NCBI RefSeq assembly: GCF_001418345.1
Contig: NZ_LIPW01000005.1
Location: 85,314-149,313 of the forward strand
DNA length: 64,000 nucleotides
From: Pseudidiomarina woesei
GTDB lineage: Bacteria > Pseudomonadota > Gammaproteobacteria > Enterobacterales > Alteromonadaceae
Reading direction: 5' to 3'
The position numbers were made by a program, and so were the translations under genes. A model generated the notes under the pieces. It ran no database searches. It was not told where the DNA came from and was given only the letters and a program-made list of their open reading frames with translations. Within the stretch, counting starts at the first letter, position 1. The number at the start of each line of letters is the position of its first letter. Positions 22,464 to 39,623 of the stretch are shown one piece after another.

Positions 22464-23836
22464 AAATTGTCATTCTAGGTGGTGGACAAGTTGGCGGCAC
22501 TCTAGCTGAAAACCTGGTCGGTGAAGATAACGATATCACCGTAGTAGATACCAACAAGGCTCGCCTAGAGGCATTATCCGAACTACACGACATACGTACC
22601 ATTGAAGGTGAAGCTTCACACCCACGGGTGCTGCGCCAAGCCGGATGTGAAGACGCTGATATGCTCATTGCGGTAACCCCAAGTGACGAAACAAACATGC
22701 TCGCTTGCCAGATTGCTTATACGCTGTACCGCACTCCAAAGCGTATTGCTCGTATTCGCTCGCAAGAATATAGCGATTACAAAGACAAGCTTTTCCATAA
22801 AGACGACATTCCTGTTGACCACCTAATTTCGCCAGAGCAACAAGTAACACAATACATAAAACGACTGGTTGATTACCCGGGCGCATTGCAAGTTATGGAA
22901 TTTGCTAGCGGCAGAGCTAGCCTTGTTGCGGTGCGCGCATACTATGGTGGTAAGCTAGTCGGCCACGCTATTTCAACTTTGAAGAGCCACATGCCTAACG
23001 TGGAAACTCGCGTTGCCGCAATTTTCCGCCAAGGCCAAGCGATAAAACCCATGGGCACCACCATTATCGAAGCGGGTGATGAAATATTCTTTATTGCCGA
23101 CACTCGTTATGTGCGCATGGTAATGGAAGAAATGCAGAAGCTGGAAAACCAATATCGCCGTATTATGATTGCCGGTGGTGGCAATATTGGTGCCGGACTT
23201 GCAGCGTTACTGGAAGAAAATCATCGCGTTAAGCTTATTGAACGCGATAGCGACCGTGCCGAAATGCTCAATGAGCAGCTACAAAACACCACTATTTTGC
23301 AAGGTGATGCTTCTGACGAGCGCCTGCTCACCGAAGAGCACATTGAGGATATGGACGTATTCATTGCGGTAACCAACGACGATGAAGCTAATATTATGTC
23401 GTCAATGTTAGCTAAGCGCCTTGGAGCTAAGAAAACCATGGTTCTTATACAACGCCAGGCCTACGTCGATTTAGTGCAGGACAACGTCATTGATATTGCA
23501 GTGTCACCTCAGCGAGCTACAGTTTCGGCCTTGCTATCGCTGATTCGAAAAGGCGATATAGTAAATGCTTACTCACTCCGAAAGGGTGCTGCAGAGGCCA
23601 TTGAAGCCATTGCCCACGGCGATGAAAAAACATCCAAAGTCATTGGTAAAACCATTGACGAAATTAAATTACCGCCAGGCACAACTATTGGTGCAATTGT
23701 ACGCGGAAACGAAGTATTGATTGCTCACGATGACACCGTTTTGCAAGCCGATGACCACGTGATTCTATTCTTGGTTGACAAAAAGTATATTCGCGAAGTA
23801 GAACGTTTATTCCAACCAAGCGCCCTGTTCTTCTAG
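22460..23836 (+). CDS. trkA: Trk potassium uptake system NAD-binding protein TrkA
   Basis: 458 residues with two RCK modules, each a Rossmann domain plus RCK_C: the first begins [16 protein letters not shown] and the second [19 protein letters not shown] (about 235). It gates TrkH in response to nucleotides. It ends the def-fmt-rsmB-trkA operon; trkH follows convergently 26 bp away, so both subunits are neighbours but on opposite strands. Confidence 0.97.
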   Translation: MKIVILGGGQVGGTLAENLVGEDNDITVVDTNKARLEALSELHDIRTIEGEASHPRVLRQAGCEDADMLIAVTPSDETNMLACQIAYTLYRTPKRIARIRSQEYSDYKDKLFHKDDIPVDHLISPEQQVTQYIKRLVDYPGALQVMEFASGRASLVAVRAYYGGKLVGHAISTLKSHMPNVETRVAAIFRQGQAIKPMGTTIIEAGDEIFFIADTRYVRMVMEEMQKLENQYRRIMIAGGGNIGAGLAALLEENHRVKLIERDSDRAEMLNEQLQNTTILQGDASDERLLTEEHIEDMDVFIAVTNDDEANIMSSMLAKRLGAKKTMVLIQRQAYVDLVQDNVIDIAVSPQRATVSALLSLIRKGDIVNAYSLRKGAAEAIEAIAHGDEKTSKVIGKTIDEIKLPPGTTIGAIVRGNEVLIAHDDTVLQADDHVILFLVDKKYIREVERLFQPSALFF

Positions 23837-23862
23837 CGCTTGGCTGTTGTGCCGCTCGCTTA

Positions 23863-25314
23863 CTAGCTGCGCCAGAACGTCGGCGTAAGCAACACTAAAA
23901 TAGTGAACACTTCCAGCCGGCCGAACAGCATTGCAATGACTAAAAGCCACTTTGCAGCATCTGGAATGCCGGCATAATTGGCTGCTACTTCCCCGAGCCC
24001 TGGCCCCAAGTTATTCAAACATGCGGCAGTTGCCGAAAACGCGGTAATGTCGTCAAGACCAGTGGCTAACAAACCCAGCATAATTACCACAAATACCAAA
24101 GCGTAAGCGGCAAAAAAGCCCCATACAGCCTCAACAACTCGGGGTGGCACTATACGTTTACCAAGCTTTACCGAATACATACCTTGAGGGTGCACCAAAC
24201 GATTCAGCTCACGCACACCTTGGCGAAATAACAGTAACACCCGCACCACTTTTAGCCCGCCAGCCGTTGAGCTAGCACAACCACCAATAAAGCTGGCAAA
24301 AATGAGTAGTATTGGCAAAAATAGTGGCCACGAAGCAAAGTCTGTGGTTGCAAAGCCCGCCGTGGTACTAATTGACACTGCTTGGAACATGGCTTGGTTG
24401 AATGCCAGCTCGGTATTATCGAAAACCTTATGAACCAGCACCGTCATGAAAACAATAATGATCAGTACCGCCTGAATAAACACAAAACCTCTTACTTCTG
24501 GGTCTTTAAAGTAGCCCCATAATGAACGCCCCGTAATGGCAGCATAGTGCACCGCAAAGTTCATTGACGACAAAATCAAAAACACCACGCAAATCGTGTT
24601 GATGGTGCTGCTATCAAAATAGCCCATACTGGCATCGTAGGTGCTAAAACCACCCACAGCAATAGTTGAAAACGCATGCCCAATGGCATCAAACCAGCCC
24701 ATACCCGCCAGCTTATAAGCCACCGCGCATACTAAGGTCAATGCCACATAAATGTACCAGAGGTGTTTTGCCGTGTCGGCAATACGAGGAGTCATTTTGG
24801 CGTCTTTAAGTGGGCCCGGAATTTCTGCGCGATAAAGCTGCATACCGCCAATACCAAGCATGGGTAAAATAGCCACCGCTAATACGATGATACCCATACC
24901 ACCTAACCACTGCAGCTGTTGGCGGTAAAACAATATACTATGGGGTAAATGCTCAATACCGGTAAGAATTGTGGCACCGGTAGTGGTTAGGCCAGAAAAT
25001 GATTCAAACGCAGCGTCAGTAATTGAGAGTGGCACTTCGGCAGTAAACCACAGCGGTAAAATACCTACCGAGCCCAAAACAGTCCAAAACAATACGGTAA
25101 GCAAAAAGCCGTCACGTACTTTTAAGTCAGAACGTTCGTTGCGATTGGGGTACCACACGACAAATCCGACGACAATACTGACTATAAACGACAGCAAGAA
25201 TGCGACGCCGCCGCCGTCTTCATAGATTAACGCAACAATACCAGGCGGTATTAGAGTGGCGCTAAATAAACAAATTAGTAGCCCAAGTATGCGAAGGATG
25301 CCGCGAAAGCGCAC
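23863..25314 (-). CDS. trkH: Trk potassium uptake protein TrkH
   Basis: 483 residues, a multi-helix K+ channel-like transporter of the inner membrane. The four pore-loop filter segments are recognisable: LTTTGATILTG, IAVGGFSTYDA, STTAGFATTDF and NNLGPGLGEV. It works with TrkA. The start is GTG at 25314, and its G is shared with the TAG stop of the preceding yigZ gene, as in the common yigZ-trkH arrangement. Confidence 0.96.
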   Translation of the reverse strand: MRFRGILRILGLLICLFSATLIPPGIVALIYEDGGGVAFLLSFIVSIVVGFVVWYPNRNERSDLKVRDGFLLTVLFWTVLGSVGILPLWFTAEVPLSITDAAFESFSGLTTTGATILTGIEHLPHSILFYRQQLQWLGGMGIIVLAVAILPMLGIGGMQLYRAEIPGPLKDAKMTPRIADTAKHLWYIYVALTLVCAVAYKLAGMGWFDAIGHAFSTIAVGGFSTYDASMGYFDSSTINTICVVFLILSSMNFAVHYAAITGRSLWGYFKDPEVRGFVFIQAVLIIIVFMTVLVHKVFDNTELAFNQAMFQAVSISTTAGFATTDFASWPLFLPILLIFASFIGGCASSTAGGLKVVRVLLLFRQGVRELNRLVHPQGMYSVKLGKRIVPPRVVEAVWGFFAAYALVFVVIMLGLLATGLDDITAFSATAACLNNLGPGLGEVAANYAGIPDAAKWLLVIAMLFGRLEVFTILVLLTPTFWRS

Positions 25315-25934
25315 TAGTTTTCCCCGTTTATTATGGTTAGTGCTACGCGCCCTTGCGTAGCGTTTTTTATGTCATTTTGCAGACTAAGTGCAGACTCTGC
25401 AACTACGGCCAAGCGCATTGATACTTGCTCAGTGAACTCTTGTTCAAGTATTTCACTGTCATAGCGCTTAATAAAATGTTCAATAGCGTTTTGATCAGCG
25501 TAATCGTAGTTGATATACGCCAGTTTGCGTAATATTTTTTCTTGTGTGGGCAATAGCTTAAGCACTTCAGCCACAGCTTGGCTATAAGCGCGCTGTAAAC
25601 CACCGGTACCAAGCTTTACCCCACCGAAGTAGCGAGTGACCACAACCGAAACTTCACCCAACCCACTACTTTGCAAAACATGAAACATTGGCTTGCCTGC
25701 GGTGCCCGAAGGTTCGCCATCGTCGCTCATGGCATAAGCCTGACTATTACCCGGTGCGGCCACAATGGCTGCCGTGCAGTAATGACTTGCGTCGGGCCAT
25801 GCATGCTGACATTGAAGCAGGTGCTGCTGATGCGCCTGCATACTGTCTGCGGCCTGTGCCGATGCTATAAATCGGCTGTTTTTTATAATTATTTCATTAA
25901 CGGTGTGCTTGACGGGCACAAGATAACCGGCCAT
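25314..25934 (-). CDS. yigZ: IMPACT/YigZ family protein
   Basis: 206 residues. The N-terminal UPF0029/Impact domain carries SRFIASA, DGEPSGTAGKPM and RYFGGVKLGTGGLQRAYSQA; a C-terminal ferredoxin-like domain follows. The eukaryotic homologue regulates translation through GCN2; the bacterial role is unclear. It lies between slt (16 bp upstream end) and trkH (1-bp overlap), so the three may be co-transcribed. Confidence 0.93.
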   Translation of the reverse strand: MAGYLVPVKHTVNEIIIKNSRFIASAQAADSMQAHQQHLLQCQHAWPDASHYCTAAIVAAPGNSQAYAMSDDGEPSGTAGKPMFHVLQSSGLGEVSVVVTRYFGGVKLGTGGLQRAYSQAVAEVLKLLPTQEKILRKLAYINYDYADQNAIEHFIKRYDSEILEQEFTEQVSMRLAVVAESALSLQNDIKNATQGRVALTIINGEN

Positions 25935-25950
25935 TTTACTCTCGCTACAG

Positions 25951-27918
25951 CTAAGGGGGCGATGAAATCACACCAATTGTCATTGGCTCGAGCTGCTTAA
26001 AAACATCGGGCGAATTGTCGTTGTCTCGCAAGGTACGATAAATCTGCTGATAAGCCAAAACATTCTTAACGTAGTTGCGCGTTTCATGATAAGGGATCAT
26101 TTCTATCCATCGGTCTGCTTCAATCGGCTGCGCCGGTAACCAATCATAAACTCGATAAATACCTGCATTGTATGCGGCGGTAGCTAGCAGCCAGTTGCCA
26201 CCCAAGCGGCGCTGCAAGTCCGACAAGTAGCGCGTGCCTAAGCTAATGTTATAACTCGGGTTAAAAAGCTCTAGGCGCGTAACGTCTTTACGAGCAATTA
26301 GCTTTGCTGTGCTCGGTAATAACTGCATTAACCCGTACGCCCCAGCATGCGAGCGCGCATCGTTGCGAAAAGCACTTTCGCGGCGCGAGACCGCCAAAGC
26401 CCAGTTCACATCGATGTTGGCAGCATTGGCAAAGCGCAAGTGCTCGTCTATAAAGGCAGTGGGAAACCGTTGGCTGATTGCATCAAATGCGCCAATGCGG
26501 CCGAGCGTATAAATGGCTTGATCATGCCACTCCCATTCACTGGCAATAATAGCTAACGCACGTTGCTGATCTTCAGTGGTATGGTCAAGCAGTGCGTTCC
26601 ATTCGCGTCGCGCTTCAAGTTGACGATCAAGTTGACGCAACTCTGCTGCGCGTTGCACTCCAGGCAATTGCCGTACTGCGCTGATATCTTCCGGCATCAT
26701 TTCAAGCGCTTCGCGCGCTAAACTTAGCGGTTGATTCAACTTGGCGGCGGCCAAAAAGCCATAATAGCTACGCTGCTGCGCAACTCGCCCCCAAACCTGC
26801 TGTGCTACATGAGTGTGGCCAAGCTCGTTGAGCGCACGCGCAAACCAATACTGCCACTGATCGGTTTCTCGTTGGCTATCTGGTAAGCGCGGTACCAAGC
26901 CAACTATTTGTGACCAAGCCCCTCGGCGCAGCCACTCGGCCAATTGCCAATGTAACGTTGAGTCGGTGTGTTCGGTCGGTTCAATTCTGGCTAACCAGCG
27001 GCTTGCATGATCATGCCCTTTTAAACTCAGTGCCGTGGCAAAGGTCTGCCGTATTTCTCGATATTGTTCCGCCGTAAATGTAATGTGCGTTGGCAGCGAT
27101 TCGATAAACGTCAGCGCCATATCAGGCTCTTGCCAAATAAGCCGACGCAACCCGTAGGCTACTATTGCGGTTTCTTGTTGCGGGTATTGCCCCGACAACT
27201 TGCTTTTATTCGTGACAGCCTTTGGGTTGCGCCGCACGGCCCTAAAATGCTCAGCTAAAGGCTGCATGCCTTGTGGTAGCATTTTTTGCAAGTAAGGAAT
27301 TAACTGATGCTTGCCACCGTCAGCAGCAAGCGCTATTCGCTGCCAAACCATTGCGTCGGTTCTTCGCCCTGCATTTGTCCAAGCTTCTAGTATTGGGTCA
27401 CACGCATCCGGCAACGACTCACCAGTTAACCAAATCGCGTCTACTTGTTGCAATATTGGCGTGGTATCTCCACTACCGGTTGCCAACTGAGAATACAAAT
27501 AGAAACACTGATGCGCTGTGGTTGCAGGCAGCTGGTAGTCATGCATAAACGCTTCATAATGATGCTCTTCCATTAGCTTATCTAACCACGCTTGGCGCGT
27601 TTGCCAACCTAGCGGCGAATGCTGGTGCTCGCGAATAAAAGCACGCACCTGTGGAGCGTCACTTAACTTCGCATAACGTTGCCAGTATTGTGCATCTAAA
27701 TAAGCAGCCAAGATATAGCCATCAAGCGTTGGCCGCATGAGCTTGTACTCTTTTAGCTCATGCCGTTGTAGCAGCTGCTCAGTGTCAATAAAGCGTTCAC
27801 GAAGCTGCTGTTGTGGGTTTAGTTGCTGCGTCGCAGGCACATTTGCGGCCGCATTACTCCCGACCAACCCCAACCAGGTCATCAAACCAATTTGCAAACT
27901 TTGAACTAACTTCAGCAT
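25951..27918 (-). CDS. slt: Soluble lytic murein transglycosylase
   Basis: 655 residues with a signal peptide ending around NAAA, a long alpha-superhelical U-domain (about 40-460) and a C-terminal lysozyme-like domain (about 490-640). The catalytic Glu is in SRRESAFRNDARSHAGAYGLMQLLP, with NISLGTRYL, ATAAYNAG and the C-terminal ETRNYVKNVLAY typical of Slt70. It cleaves glycan strands to 1,6-anhydromuropeptides. It is divergent from fadB. Confidence 0.95.
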   Translation of the reverse strand: MLKLVQSLQIGLMTWLGLVGSNAAANVPATQQLNPQQQLRERFIDTEQLLQRHELKEYKLMRPTLDGYILAAYLDAQYWQRYAKLSDAPQVRAFIREHQHSPLGWQTRQAWLDKLMEEHHYEAFMHDYQLPATTAHQCFYLYSQLATGSGDTTPILQQVDAIWLTGESLPDACDPILEAWTNAGRRTDAMVWQRIALAADGGKHQLIPYLQKMLPQGMQPLAEHFRAVRRNPKAVTNKSKLSGQYPQQETAIVAYGLRRLIWQEPDMALTFIESLPTHITFTAEQYREIRQTFATALSLKGHDHASRWLARIEPTEHTDSTLHWQLAEWLRRGAWSQIVGLVPRLPDSQRETDQWQYWFARALNELGHTHVAQQVWGRVAQQRSYYGFLAAAKLNQPLSLAREALEMMPEDISAVRQLPGVQRAAELRQLDRQLEARREWNALLDHTTEDQQRALAIIASEWEWHDQAIYTLGRIGAFDAISQRFPTAFIDEHLRFANAANIDVNWALAVSRRESAFRNDARSHAGAYGLMQLLPSTAKLIARKDVTRLELFNPSYNISLGTRYLSDLQRRLGGNWLLATAAYNAGIYRVYDWLPAQPIEADRWIEMIPYHETRNYVKNVLAYQQIYRTLRDNDNSPDVFKQLEPMTIGVISSPP

Positions 27919-27921
27919 AAT

Positions 27922-27938
27922 TCAAACGCACGTTTAAA
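27922..27938. promoter_or_regulatory. Candidate fatty-acid regulator operator upstream of fadB
   Basis: CAAAC-GCAC-GTTTA (27923-27936) has the AAAC-N4-GTTT symmetry of operators bound by TetR-type PsrA regulators of fatty acid degradation known in Alteromonadales. It lies between slt and fadB, about 110 bp before the fadB ATG. One occurrence only, so this is tentative. Confidence 0.3.
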
Positions 27939-28044
27939 AAATCATTGAAAATTTGGCCCATTCAGGCCACACTCTAGGGCGACTATAAGAACCACTTTAA
28001 CCGAAAGCAATCTGATTATCAGTAACCGCTCAAGGAGACCGAAC

Positions 28045-31379
<3,335 letters not shown>

Positions 31380-31390
31380 CCGTTCAAATT

Positions 31391-31505
31391 CGATATTAGC
31401 TATCGGATATCGGATATTAGAAAACCGCTAGCGGCATCGCCGTTAGCGGTTTTTTTTGCCCTAATATCTGCTGAACTAATATCCATTATCTAATAGCTAA
31501 TATCG
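31391..31505. repeat. Nested inverted repeats around the fadA terminator
   Basis: An outer pair CGATATTAGCTAT (31391-31403) and ATAGCTAATATCG (31493-31505), an inner pair GATATTAG (31413-31420) and CTAATATC (31461-31468), and a central terminator AAAACCGCTA ... TAGCGGTTTT followed by eight Ts (about 31421-31455). Together the stretch could fold as one long hairpin. The repeated ATATTAGC words look like a family of intergenic repeats. It serves as a terminator on the plus strand and possibly for tusA on the minus strand. Confidence 0.75.
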
Positions 31506-31537
31506 CTTTTGCTGTTCACAGCTAATATCGCTTTTGC
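31495..31537. repeat. Direct repeat before the tusA 3' end
   Basis: The 18-mer AGCTAATATCGCTTTTGC occurs at 31495-31512 and again, without mismatch, at 31520-31537. The first copy overlaps the right arm of the outer inverted repeat. Confidence 0.9.
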
Positions 31538-31540
31538 AGT

Positions 31541-31774
31541 TTAAGAGCCTTTACGAATAATGTAGCGGTACGGCAAATCAGTGGTCTGAGCGCTGACTAA
31601 TTCATGATCCATAAACCGGCAAAAACTCGGAATATCACGCGTTGTTGCCGGGTCATCTGCAATCACCGTCAACTCGTCACCCACCGCTAATTTTCGCATG
31701 GCCACACGCAGCATCATTACAGGTTCTGGGCAACGCAATCCGAGTGTATCTAACTCGTTGGTGGTTTCACTCAT
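31541..31774 (-). CDS. tusA: Sulfurtransferase TusA-like protein
   Basis: 77 residues, single SirA/TusA domain. The active Cys is in [13 protein letters not shown] (the CPxP motif). TusA passes sulfur from IscS to the tRNA 2-thiouridine pathway and other acceptors. Length is typical (E. coli TusA is 81). It stands alone on the minus strand, downstream of the GNAT gene. It could be a TusA paralogue rather than TusA itself. Confidence 0.88.
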   Translation of the reverse strand: MSETTNELDTLGLRCPEPVMMLRVAMRKLAVGDELTVIADDPATTRDIPSFCRFMDHELVSAQTTDLPYRYIIRKGS

Positions 31775-31813
31775 TCACTCACCTCGAATAACCGTTAACG
31801 ATTAACGGTCGTG

Positions 31814-32293
31814 CTACAGATATTTCTGCCAAAATTCGGCTTTGCCCATTTCGGCATCAAGCTGATATGGCTTAAAGCCAAACTTCTCATAGGCGATTTT
31901 GGCCGGCTCATTGCCTTGTAACACTTCCAGCGTTAACTTGCAGCAGCCGCGAAATTGCGCCAAGGTGCTTACTTCTTCAAGTAGGCGTTTCGCAATACCC
32001 TGCCCGCGAAAGTCTTTGATCACCGCAATATCGTGAATATTCATCACAGGTTTCGCGGCGAACGTTGAAAAACCTTCGACACAGTTGGCAAGCCCAACGG
32101 GTTGTTCGTCATTAAATGCGAGCAGCGAAAAAACATAGTCTCGCTTTGCCATTTCGTCAATCAGCGTGGTTTTCGTTGCTTCAGGTAATGCTTCACCACC
32201 GCCCATTGGGTCTTGCGCGTAGTCATCGAGCATATCGATCACTGCTTGACGATGTTTCGGGTTGCTATAATCGGCAAGTACTATTTCTAACAT
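31814..32293 (-). CDS. GNAT-family N-acetyltransferase
   Basis: 159 residues with one acetyltransferase domain. The acetyl-CoA pyrophosphate loop is KDFRGQGIAKRLLEEV (about 94-110), and the C-terminal AYEKFGF is also typical. The substrate is unknown. It lies 11 bp downstream of tag and is probably co-transcribed with it. Confidence 0.88.
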   Translation of the reverse strand: MLEIVLADYSNPKHRQAVIDMLDDYAQDPMGGGEALPEATKTTLIDEMAKRDYVFSLLAFNDEQPVGLANCVEGFSTFAAKPVMNIHDIAVIKDFRGQGIAKRLLEEVSTLAQFRGCCKLTLEVLQGNEPAKIAYEKFGFKPYQLDAEMGKAEFWQKYL

Positions 32294-32304
32294 ATCAAAC
32301 TCAT

Positions 32305-32898
32305 CTATAAGGAAAATTGACGCATTTCAGTGCAAACGCTTTGGTAACAATGGCAGTCAACAACATGATCATTGACCATACCGACAGCCTGCATAAATGC
32401 ATAGCAAATTGTCGTGCCGACAAAATTAAAACCGGCTTTTTTCAAGGCTTTCGCCATGTTATCAGAAACGCTGTCTGATGTGGGTATGTCGCCGCCCTTG
32501 CGGGCGAAGATTCGCGGCTTTCCATCGCTAAATTGCCAAAGAAATTGGTTAAAGTCGATACCTTGCTCACGCAAGCGCAAGTAGGCGCGCGCGTTTTTAA
32601 ATATCGATTCAATTTTCAGTCGATTACGAATAATTCCAGCGTTGTGCATTAATTCGGCTTGGTACGATGGTGGTAGTTGTACAATTTTTTCAGGGTCAAA
32701 ATTGCAAAAAGCAGCTTCATAATTAGCCTGCTTACGCAGTATAGTTATCCAGCTAAGGCCAGCTTGCTGCCCGTCTAGGCACAACTTGGCAAATAGCTCT
32801 TGGCTATCGGCAACGGGGCGTCCCCACACATTGTCGTGGTACGCAACATAGTCTTCTGCGGTGCCGCACCAGGTACAGCGTTGAATTGTTTCGCTCAT
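32305..32898 (-). CDS. tag: DNA-3-methyladenine glycosylase I
   Basis: 197 residues of the Tag family, which removes 3-methyladenine from DNA. The start RCTWCG and YVAYHDNVWGRP are family-typical, with a zinc site made of the N-terminal Cys and His and the C-terminal DHVVDCHCY. The catalytic region LSWITILRKQANYEAAF is intact. It is divergent from glyQ. Confidence 0.95.
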   Translation of the reverse strand: MSETIQRCTWCGTAEDYVAYHDNVWGRPVADSQELFAKLCLDGQQAGLSWITILRKQANYEAAFCNFDPEKIVQLPPSYQAELMHNAGIIRNRLKIESIFKNARAYLRLREQGIDFNQFLWQFSDGKPRIFARKGGDIPTSDSVSDNMAKALKKAGFNFVGTTICYAFMQAVGMVNDHVVDCHCYQSVCTEMRQFSL

Positions 32899-32980
32899 TT
32901 AACAAGGTATCCTGTATCCGCGCGCCAACACAGGGTATAATTTACGCCACTTTGGATTAAAAATCAGCACGAGATAACGC

Positions 32981-33904
32981 ATGGCTAGTTACGATGTAAA
33001 AACGTTTCAAGGGCTAATACTTGCTCTGCAGGATTATTGGGCACAGCAAGGCTGCGCCGTTGTTCAACCTCTCGACATGGAAGTAGGTGCGGGTACCTTT
33101 CACCCCATGACCTTTTTACGCTCGGTTGGCCCAGAACCAGCTAGCTTTGCCTATGTGCAACCATGTCGCCGGCCAACCGACGGCCGCTATGGTGAAAACC
33201 CTAACCGCTTGCAGCACTATTATCAGTTTCAAGTACTGTTAAAGCCTTCACCGTCAAACATTCAAGAGCTTTATCTCGGCTCGCTTGAAATGCTCGGTTT
33301 CGACCCATTGGTCCATGACATTCGCTTCGTTGAGGACAACTGGGAGTCACCAACTTTGGGCGCTTGGGGGCTAGGTTGGGAAGTGTGGCTAAATGGGATG
33401 GAAGTGACACAGTTCACCTACTTTCAACAAGTTGGCGGCTTAGAATGTAAGCCGGTAGCCGGCGAAATTACGTACGGCCTTGAGCGCTTAGCGATGTACA
33501 TTCAAGGCGTTGATAGCATTTACGACTTGGTGTGGACCGACGGCCCGCGCGGCAAGATTTTATACGGTGATGTATTTCATCAAAACGAAGTCGAGCAATC
33601 GACTTATAACTTTGAACATGCGGACGTTGACGTTTTATTTGCCCGTTTTGACTCTTGCGAGAAAGAATGTGAGCACTTACTCGCAAACAATCTACCGTTA
33701 CCTGCGTACGAGCAAGTCATGCGCGCATCTCATGCCTTTAACTTGCTCGACGCACGCCACGCAATTTCAGTAACAGAGCGTCAACGCTATATTCTGCGCG
33801 TCCGTACCATGGCCAAAGGCTGCGCAGAGGCCTATTTTGCCGCACGAGAAGCACTAGGCTTTTCGCTCGCGCAGTCATCGACAACCAACAAGCAAGGAGC
33901 TTAA
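32981..33904 (+). CDS. glyQ: Glycyl-tRNA synthetase alpha subunit
   Basis: 307 residues, the class II catalytic subunit of the tetrameric bacterial GlyRS, with [42 protein letters not shown] signature (about 33-70) and [14 protein letters not shown]. It pairs with glyS 2 bp downstream. I looked for a T-box or glycine riboswitch in the 80-bp leader and see none. Confidence 0.98.
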   Translation: MASYDVKTFQGLILALQDYWAQQGCAVVQPLDMEVGAGTFHPMTFLRSVGPEPASFAYVQPCRRPTDGRYGENPNRLQHYYQFQVLLKPSPSNIQELYLGSLEMLGFDPLVHDIRFVEDNWESPTLGAWGLGWEVWLNGMEVTQFTYFQQVGGLECKPVAGEITYGLERLAMYIQGVDSIYDLVWTDGPRGKILYGDVFHQNEVEQSTYNFEHADVDVLFARFDSCEKECEHLLANNLPLPAYEQVMRASHAFNLLDARHAISVTERQRYILRVRTMAKGCAEAYFAAREALGFSLAQSSTTNKQGA

Positions 33905-33906
33905 CC

Positions 33907-35976
33907 GTGCAACAGAATACGTTACTGGTTGAAATTGGCACTGAAGAACTTCCGCCAAAAGCTCTAAAAGGTCTTAGCGAAGCATTTACCGAAGCCCTTA
34001 GCAGCTTATTGAATGACAATGAGTTTTCATTCGCTGCGGTCAAATCTTTTGCGTCACCGCGCCGCTTAGCCGTGCAGGTAAAAGAACTCAGTGCTCAGCA
34101 AAAAGATAAAGTTGTAGAAAAACGCGGCCCTGCTGTCAATGTTGCCTTTGATGACAACGGCAATGCGACTAAAGCAGCCGAAGGTTGGGCTCGCGGTAAT
34201 GGCATTACCGTAGCCGACGCAGAACGCTTAGTAACCGACAAGGGCGAATGGCTGCTATACAAAGCCGAAGTTAAGGGCCAACCATTAGCCGAAGTGTTGC
34301 CTGACTTAGTTAACCAAGCCTTGAAAAAGCTGCCAATACCGAAGCCAATGCGCTGGGGTAATGGCACCGCGCAGTTTATTCGTCCCGTCAAAACCGTCAC
34401 CATGATGTTTGGCGACGCAGTTATTGCCGGCACCGTGCTCGATGTGCAGGCGGGTAACTACATTCAGGGGCATCGTTTTCACGCACCACAAGGTGCGACA
34501 CTGGCGCATGCAGATGACTACGAAACAACGTTAGAAAAAATTTGGGTGATTGGCGATTTTGACAAACGTCGTCAACGCATTGTCGAAGGCATCGCGTCGT
34601 TGGCCAACGAACTCAACGGGCAAGTTATTGAAGACAATGACCTTATTGACGAAGTAACCGCATTAGTTGAATGGCCGATTGCCCTCTCAGCGAGCTTCGA
34701 CAAGAAATTCTTAGCGGTGCCTAAAGAGCCACTAATTGTCACCATGAAAGACGATCAGCGTTACTTCCCGTTAGAAGATGGCAAGGGCAATTTGTTGCCA
34801 GCATTTATTTTTATAACCAATATTGAGTCAAAAGACCCAGCACAAATAATTTCAGGTAATGAAAAAGTTGTTCGCCCTCGCCTGGCCGATGCACAGTTCT
34901 TTTTTGAAACCGACAAAAAGACAACGCTGGCAGCTCGCGTAGATGGTCTAGGCAATATTCTATTCCAAAAACAGCTCGGCTCAATCAAGGACAAATCAGC
35001 GCGCATTGCTCAAGTTGCCGCTGAAATTGCCAAGCAGCTTGAAACTGATGCCACGGTAGCGGCGCGCGCTGGATTATTGTGTAAAGCCGATTTGTCGTCG
35101 CAAATGGTGCTGGAGTTCCCTGAAACGCAAGGCGTCATGGGCATGCATTATGCGCGCCACGATGGCGAAGCCAAAGGCGTTGCAGAAGCAATTTTCGAAC
35201 ATTACTTACCACGGTTCTCGGGCGATGACCTGCCAGCGACTAAAGCAGGTGCTGCAGTAGCAATTGCCGACAAGTTGGACAGCTTGGTGGGTATTTTTGG
35301 TATTGGCCAAGTACCGAAAGGTGACCGTGACCCGTTTGCATTGCGCCGTGCTGCTATTGGTTTATTGCGTATTATTGTGGAAGGCAATTACCGTAGCTTA
35401 GACCTAGAAAAGCTTGTGGATGTGTCGATTGATAGTTTCGGTGCTATGCTTACCGCAGATAACGTTAAAGCTGACGTGGTTGACTTCTTATTAGGTCGAT
35501 TCCGCGCGTGGTATCAAGAACAAGGCATTGCGGTCGATGTTATTCAGGCCGTATTAGCCCGTCGACCGACCTCGCCGGTTGATTTTGATCAACGTGTACA
35601 TGCTGTCACGGCCTTCCGCGAACTTCCAGAGGCCGAAGCATTAGCGGCAGCAAATAAACGCGTAAGTAATATTCTCGCCAAGGTTGAAGGGCAGTTACCG
35701 CAGGTTGTTACCGATTCCTTGTTGTCTGAAGCCCCAGAGAAAGATCTCGCTAAAGCCATTATAGCGGCACGTGATGCCTCTTCGGCTGCGCTACAGCAAG
35801 GCAACTATGCGGACGCATTGAAAGCCTTAGCAGCTTTGCAGCAGCCGGTCGACGTATTCTTTGAGAACGTGATGGTGAACGCCGATGACGACGCGGTTCG
35901 TCAAAATCGTTTAGCTTTATTGAATCAACTTCGCGAGTTGTTTTTGCAAATTGCGGATATTTCGATTTTAAATTAA
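33907..35976 (+). CDS. glyS: Glycyl-tRNA synthetase beta subunit
   Basis: 689 residues, the tRNA-binding and HD-containing beta subunit. It starts with GTG preceded by AAGGAG inside the glyQ end. The N-terminus [15 protein letters not shown] and the motif [11 protein letters not shown] are typical; the C-terminus carries the anticodon-binding helical part. It is co-transcribed with glyQ and ended by the terminator at 36043. Confidence 0.98.
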   Translation: MQQNTLLVEIGTEELPPKALKGLSEAFTEALSSLLNDNEFSFAAVKSFASPRRLAVQVKELSAQQKDKVVEKRGPAVNVAFDDNGNATKAAEGWARGNGITVADAERLVTDKGEWLLYKAEVKGQPLAEVLPDLVNQALKKLPIPKPMRWGNGTAQFIRPVKTVTMMFGDAVIAGTVLDVQAGNYIQGHRFHAPQGATLAHADDYETTLEKIWVIGDFDKRRQRIVEGIASLANELNGQVIEDNDLIDEVTALVEWPIALSASFDKKFLAVPKEPLIVTMKDDQRYFPLEDGKGNLLPAFIFITNIESKDPAQIISGNEKVVRPRLADAQFFFETDKKTTLAARVDGLGNILFQKQLGSIKDKSARIAQVAAEIAKQLETDATVAARAGLLCKADLSSQMVLEFPETQGVMGMHYARHDGEAKGVAEAIFEHYLPRFSGDDLPATKAGAAVAIADKLDSLVGIFGIGQVPKGDRDPFALRRAAIGLLRIIVEGNYRSLDLEKLVDVSIDSFGAMLTADNVKADVVDFLLGRFRAWYQEQGIAVDVIQAVLARRPTSPVDFDQRVHAVTAFRELPEAEALAAANKRVSNILAKVEGQLPQVVTDSLLSEAPEKDLAKAIIAARDASSAALQQGNYADALKALAALQQPVDVFFENVMVNADDDAVRQNRLALLNQLRELFLQIADISILN

Positions 35977-36037
35977 ACTAAACGCATAAGATTCAGGTTA
36001 ACTGATAACTGACCTTGTTTCTTTGTTTCCAAAAATG

Positions 36038-36069
36038 AAAAAGGGAGCCTGCAAAGGCTCCCTTTTTTG
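36038..36069 (+). terminator. Bidirectional terminator between glyS and gyrB
   Basis: GGGAGCCT (36043-36050), loop GCAA, AGGCTCCC (36055-36062) then six Ts; AAAAA precedes it, so it can also serve gyrB on the minus strand. Confidence 0.92.
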
Positions 36070-36087
36070 TTGACCACTAAGTGCCGA

Positions 36088-39602
<3,515 letters not shown>

Positions 39603-39623
39603 ACTACGCTAATAACGCCACAA

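Noticed and set aside
32899..32980. T-box or glycine riboswitch before glyQS
   Set aside because: The leader is only about 80 bp and shows no terminator hairpin or conserved core.
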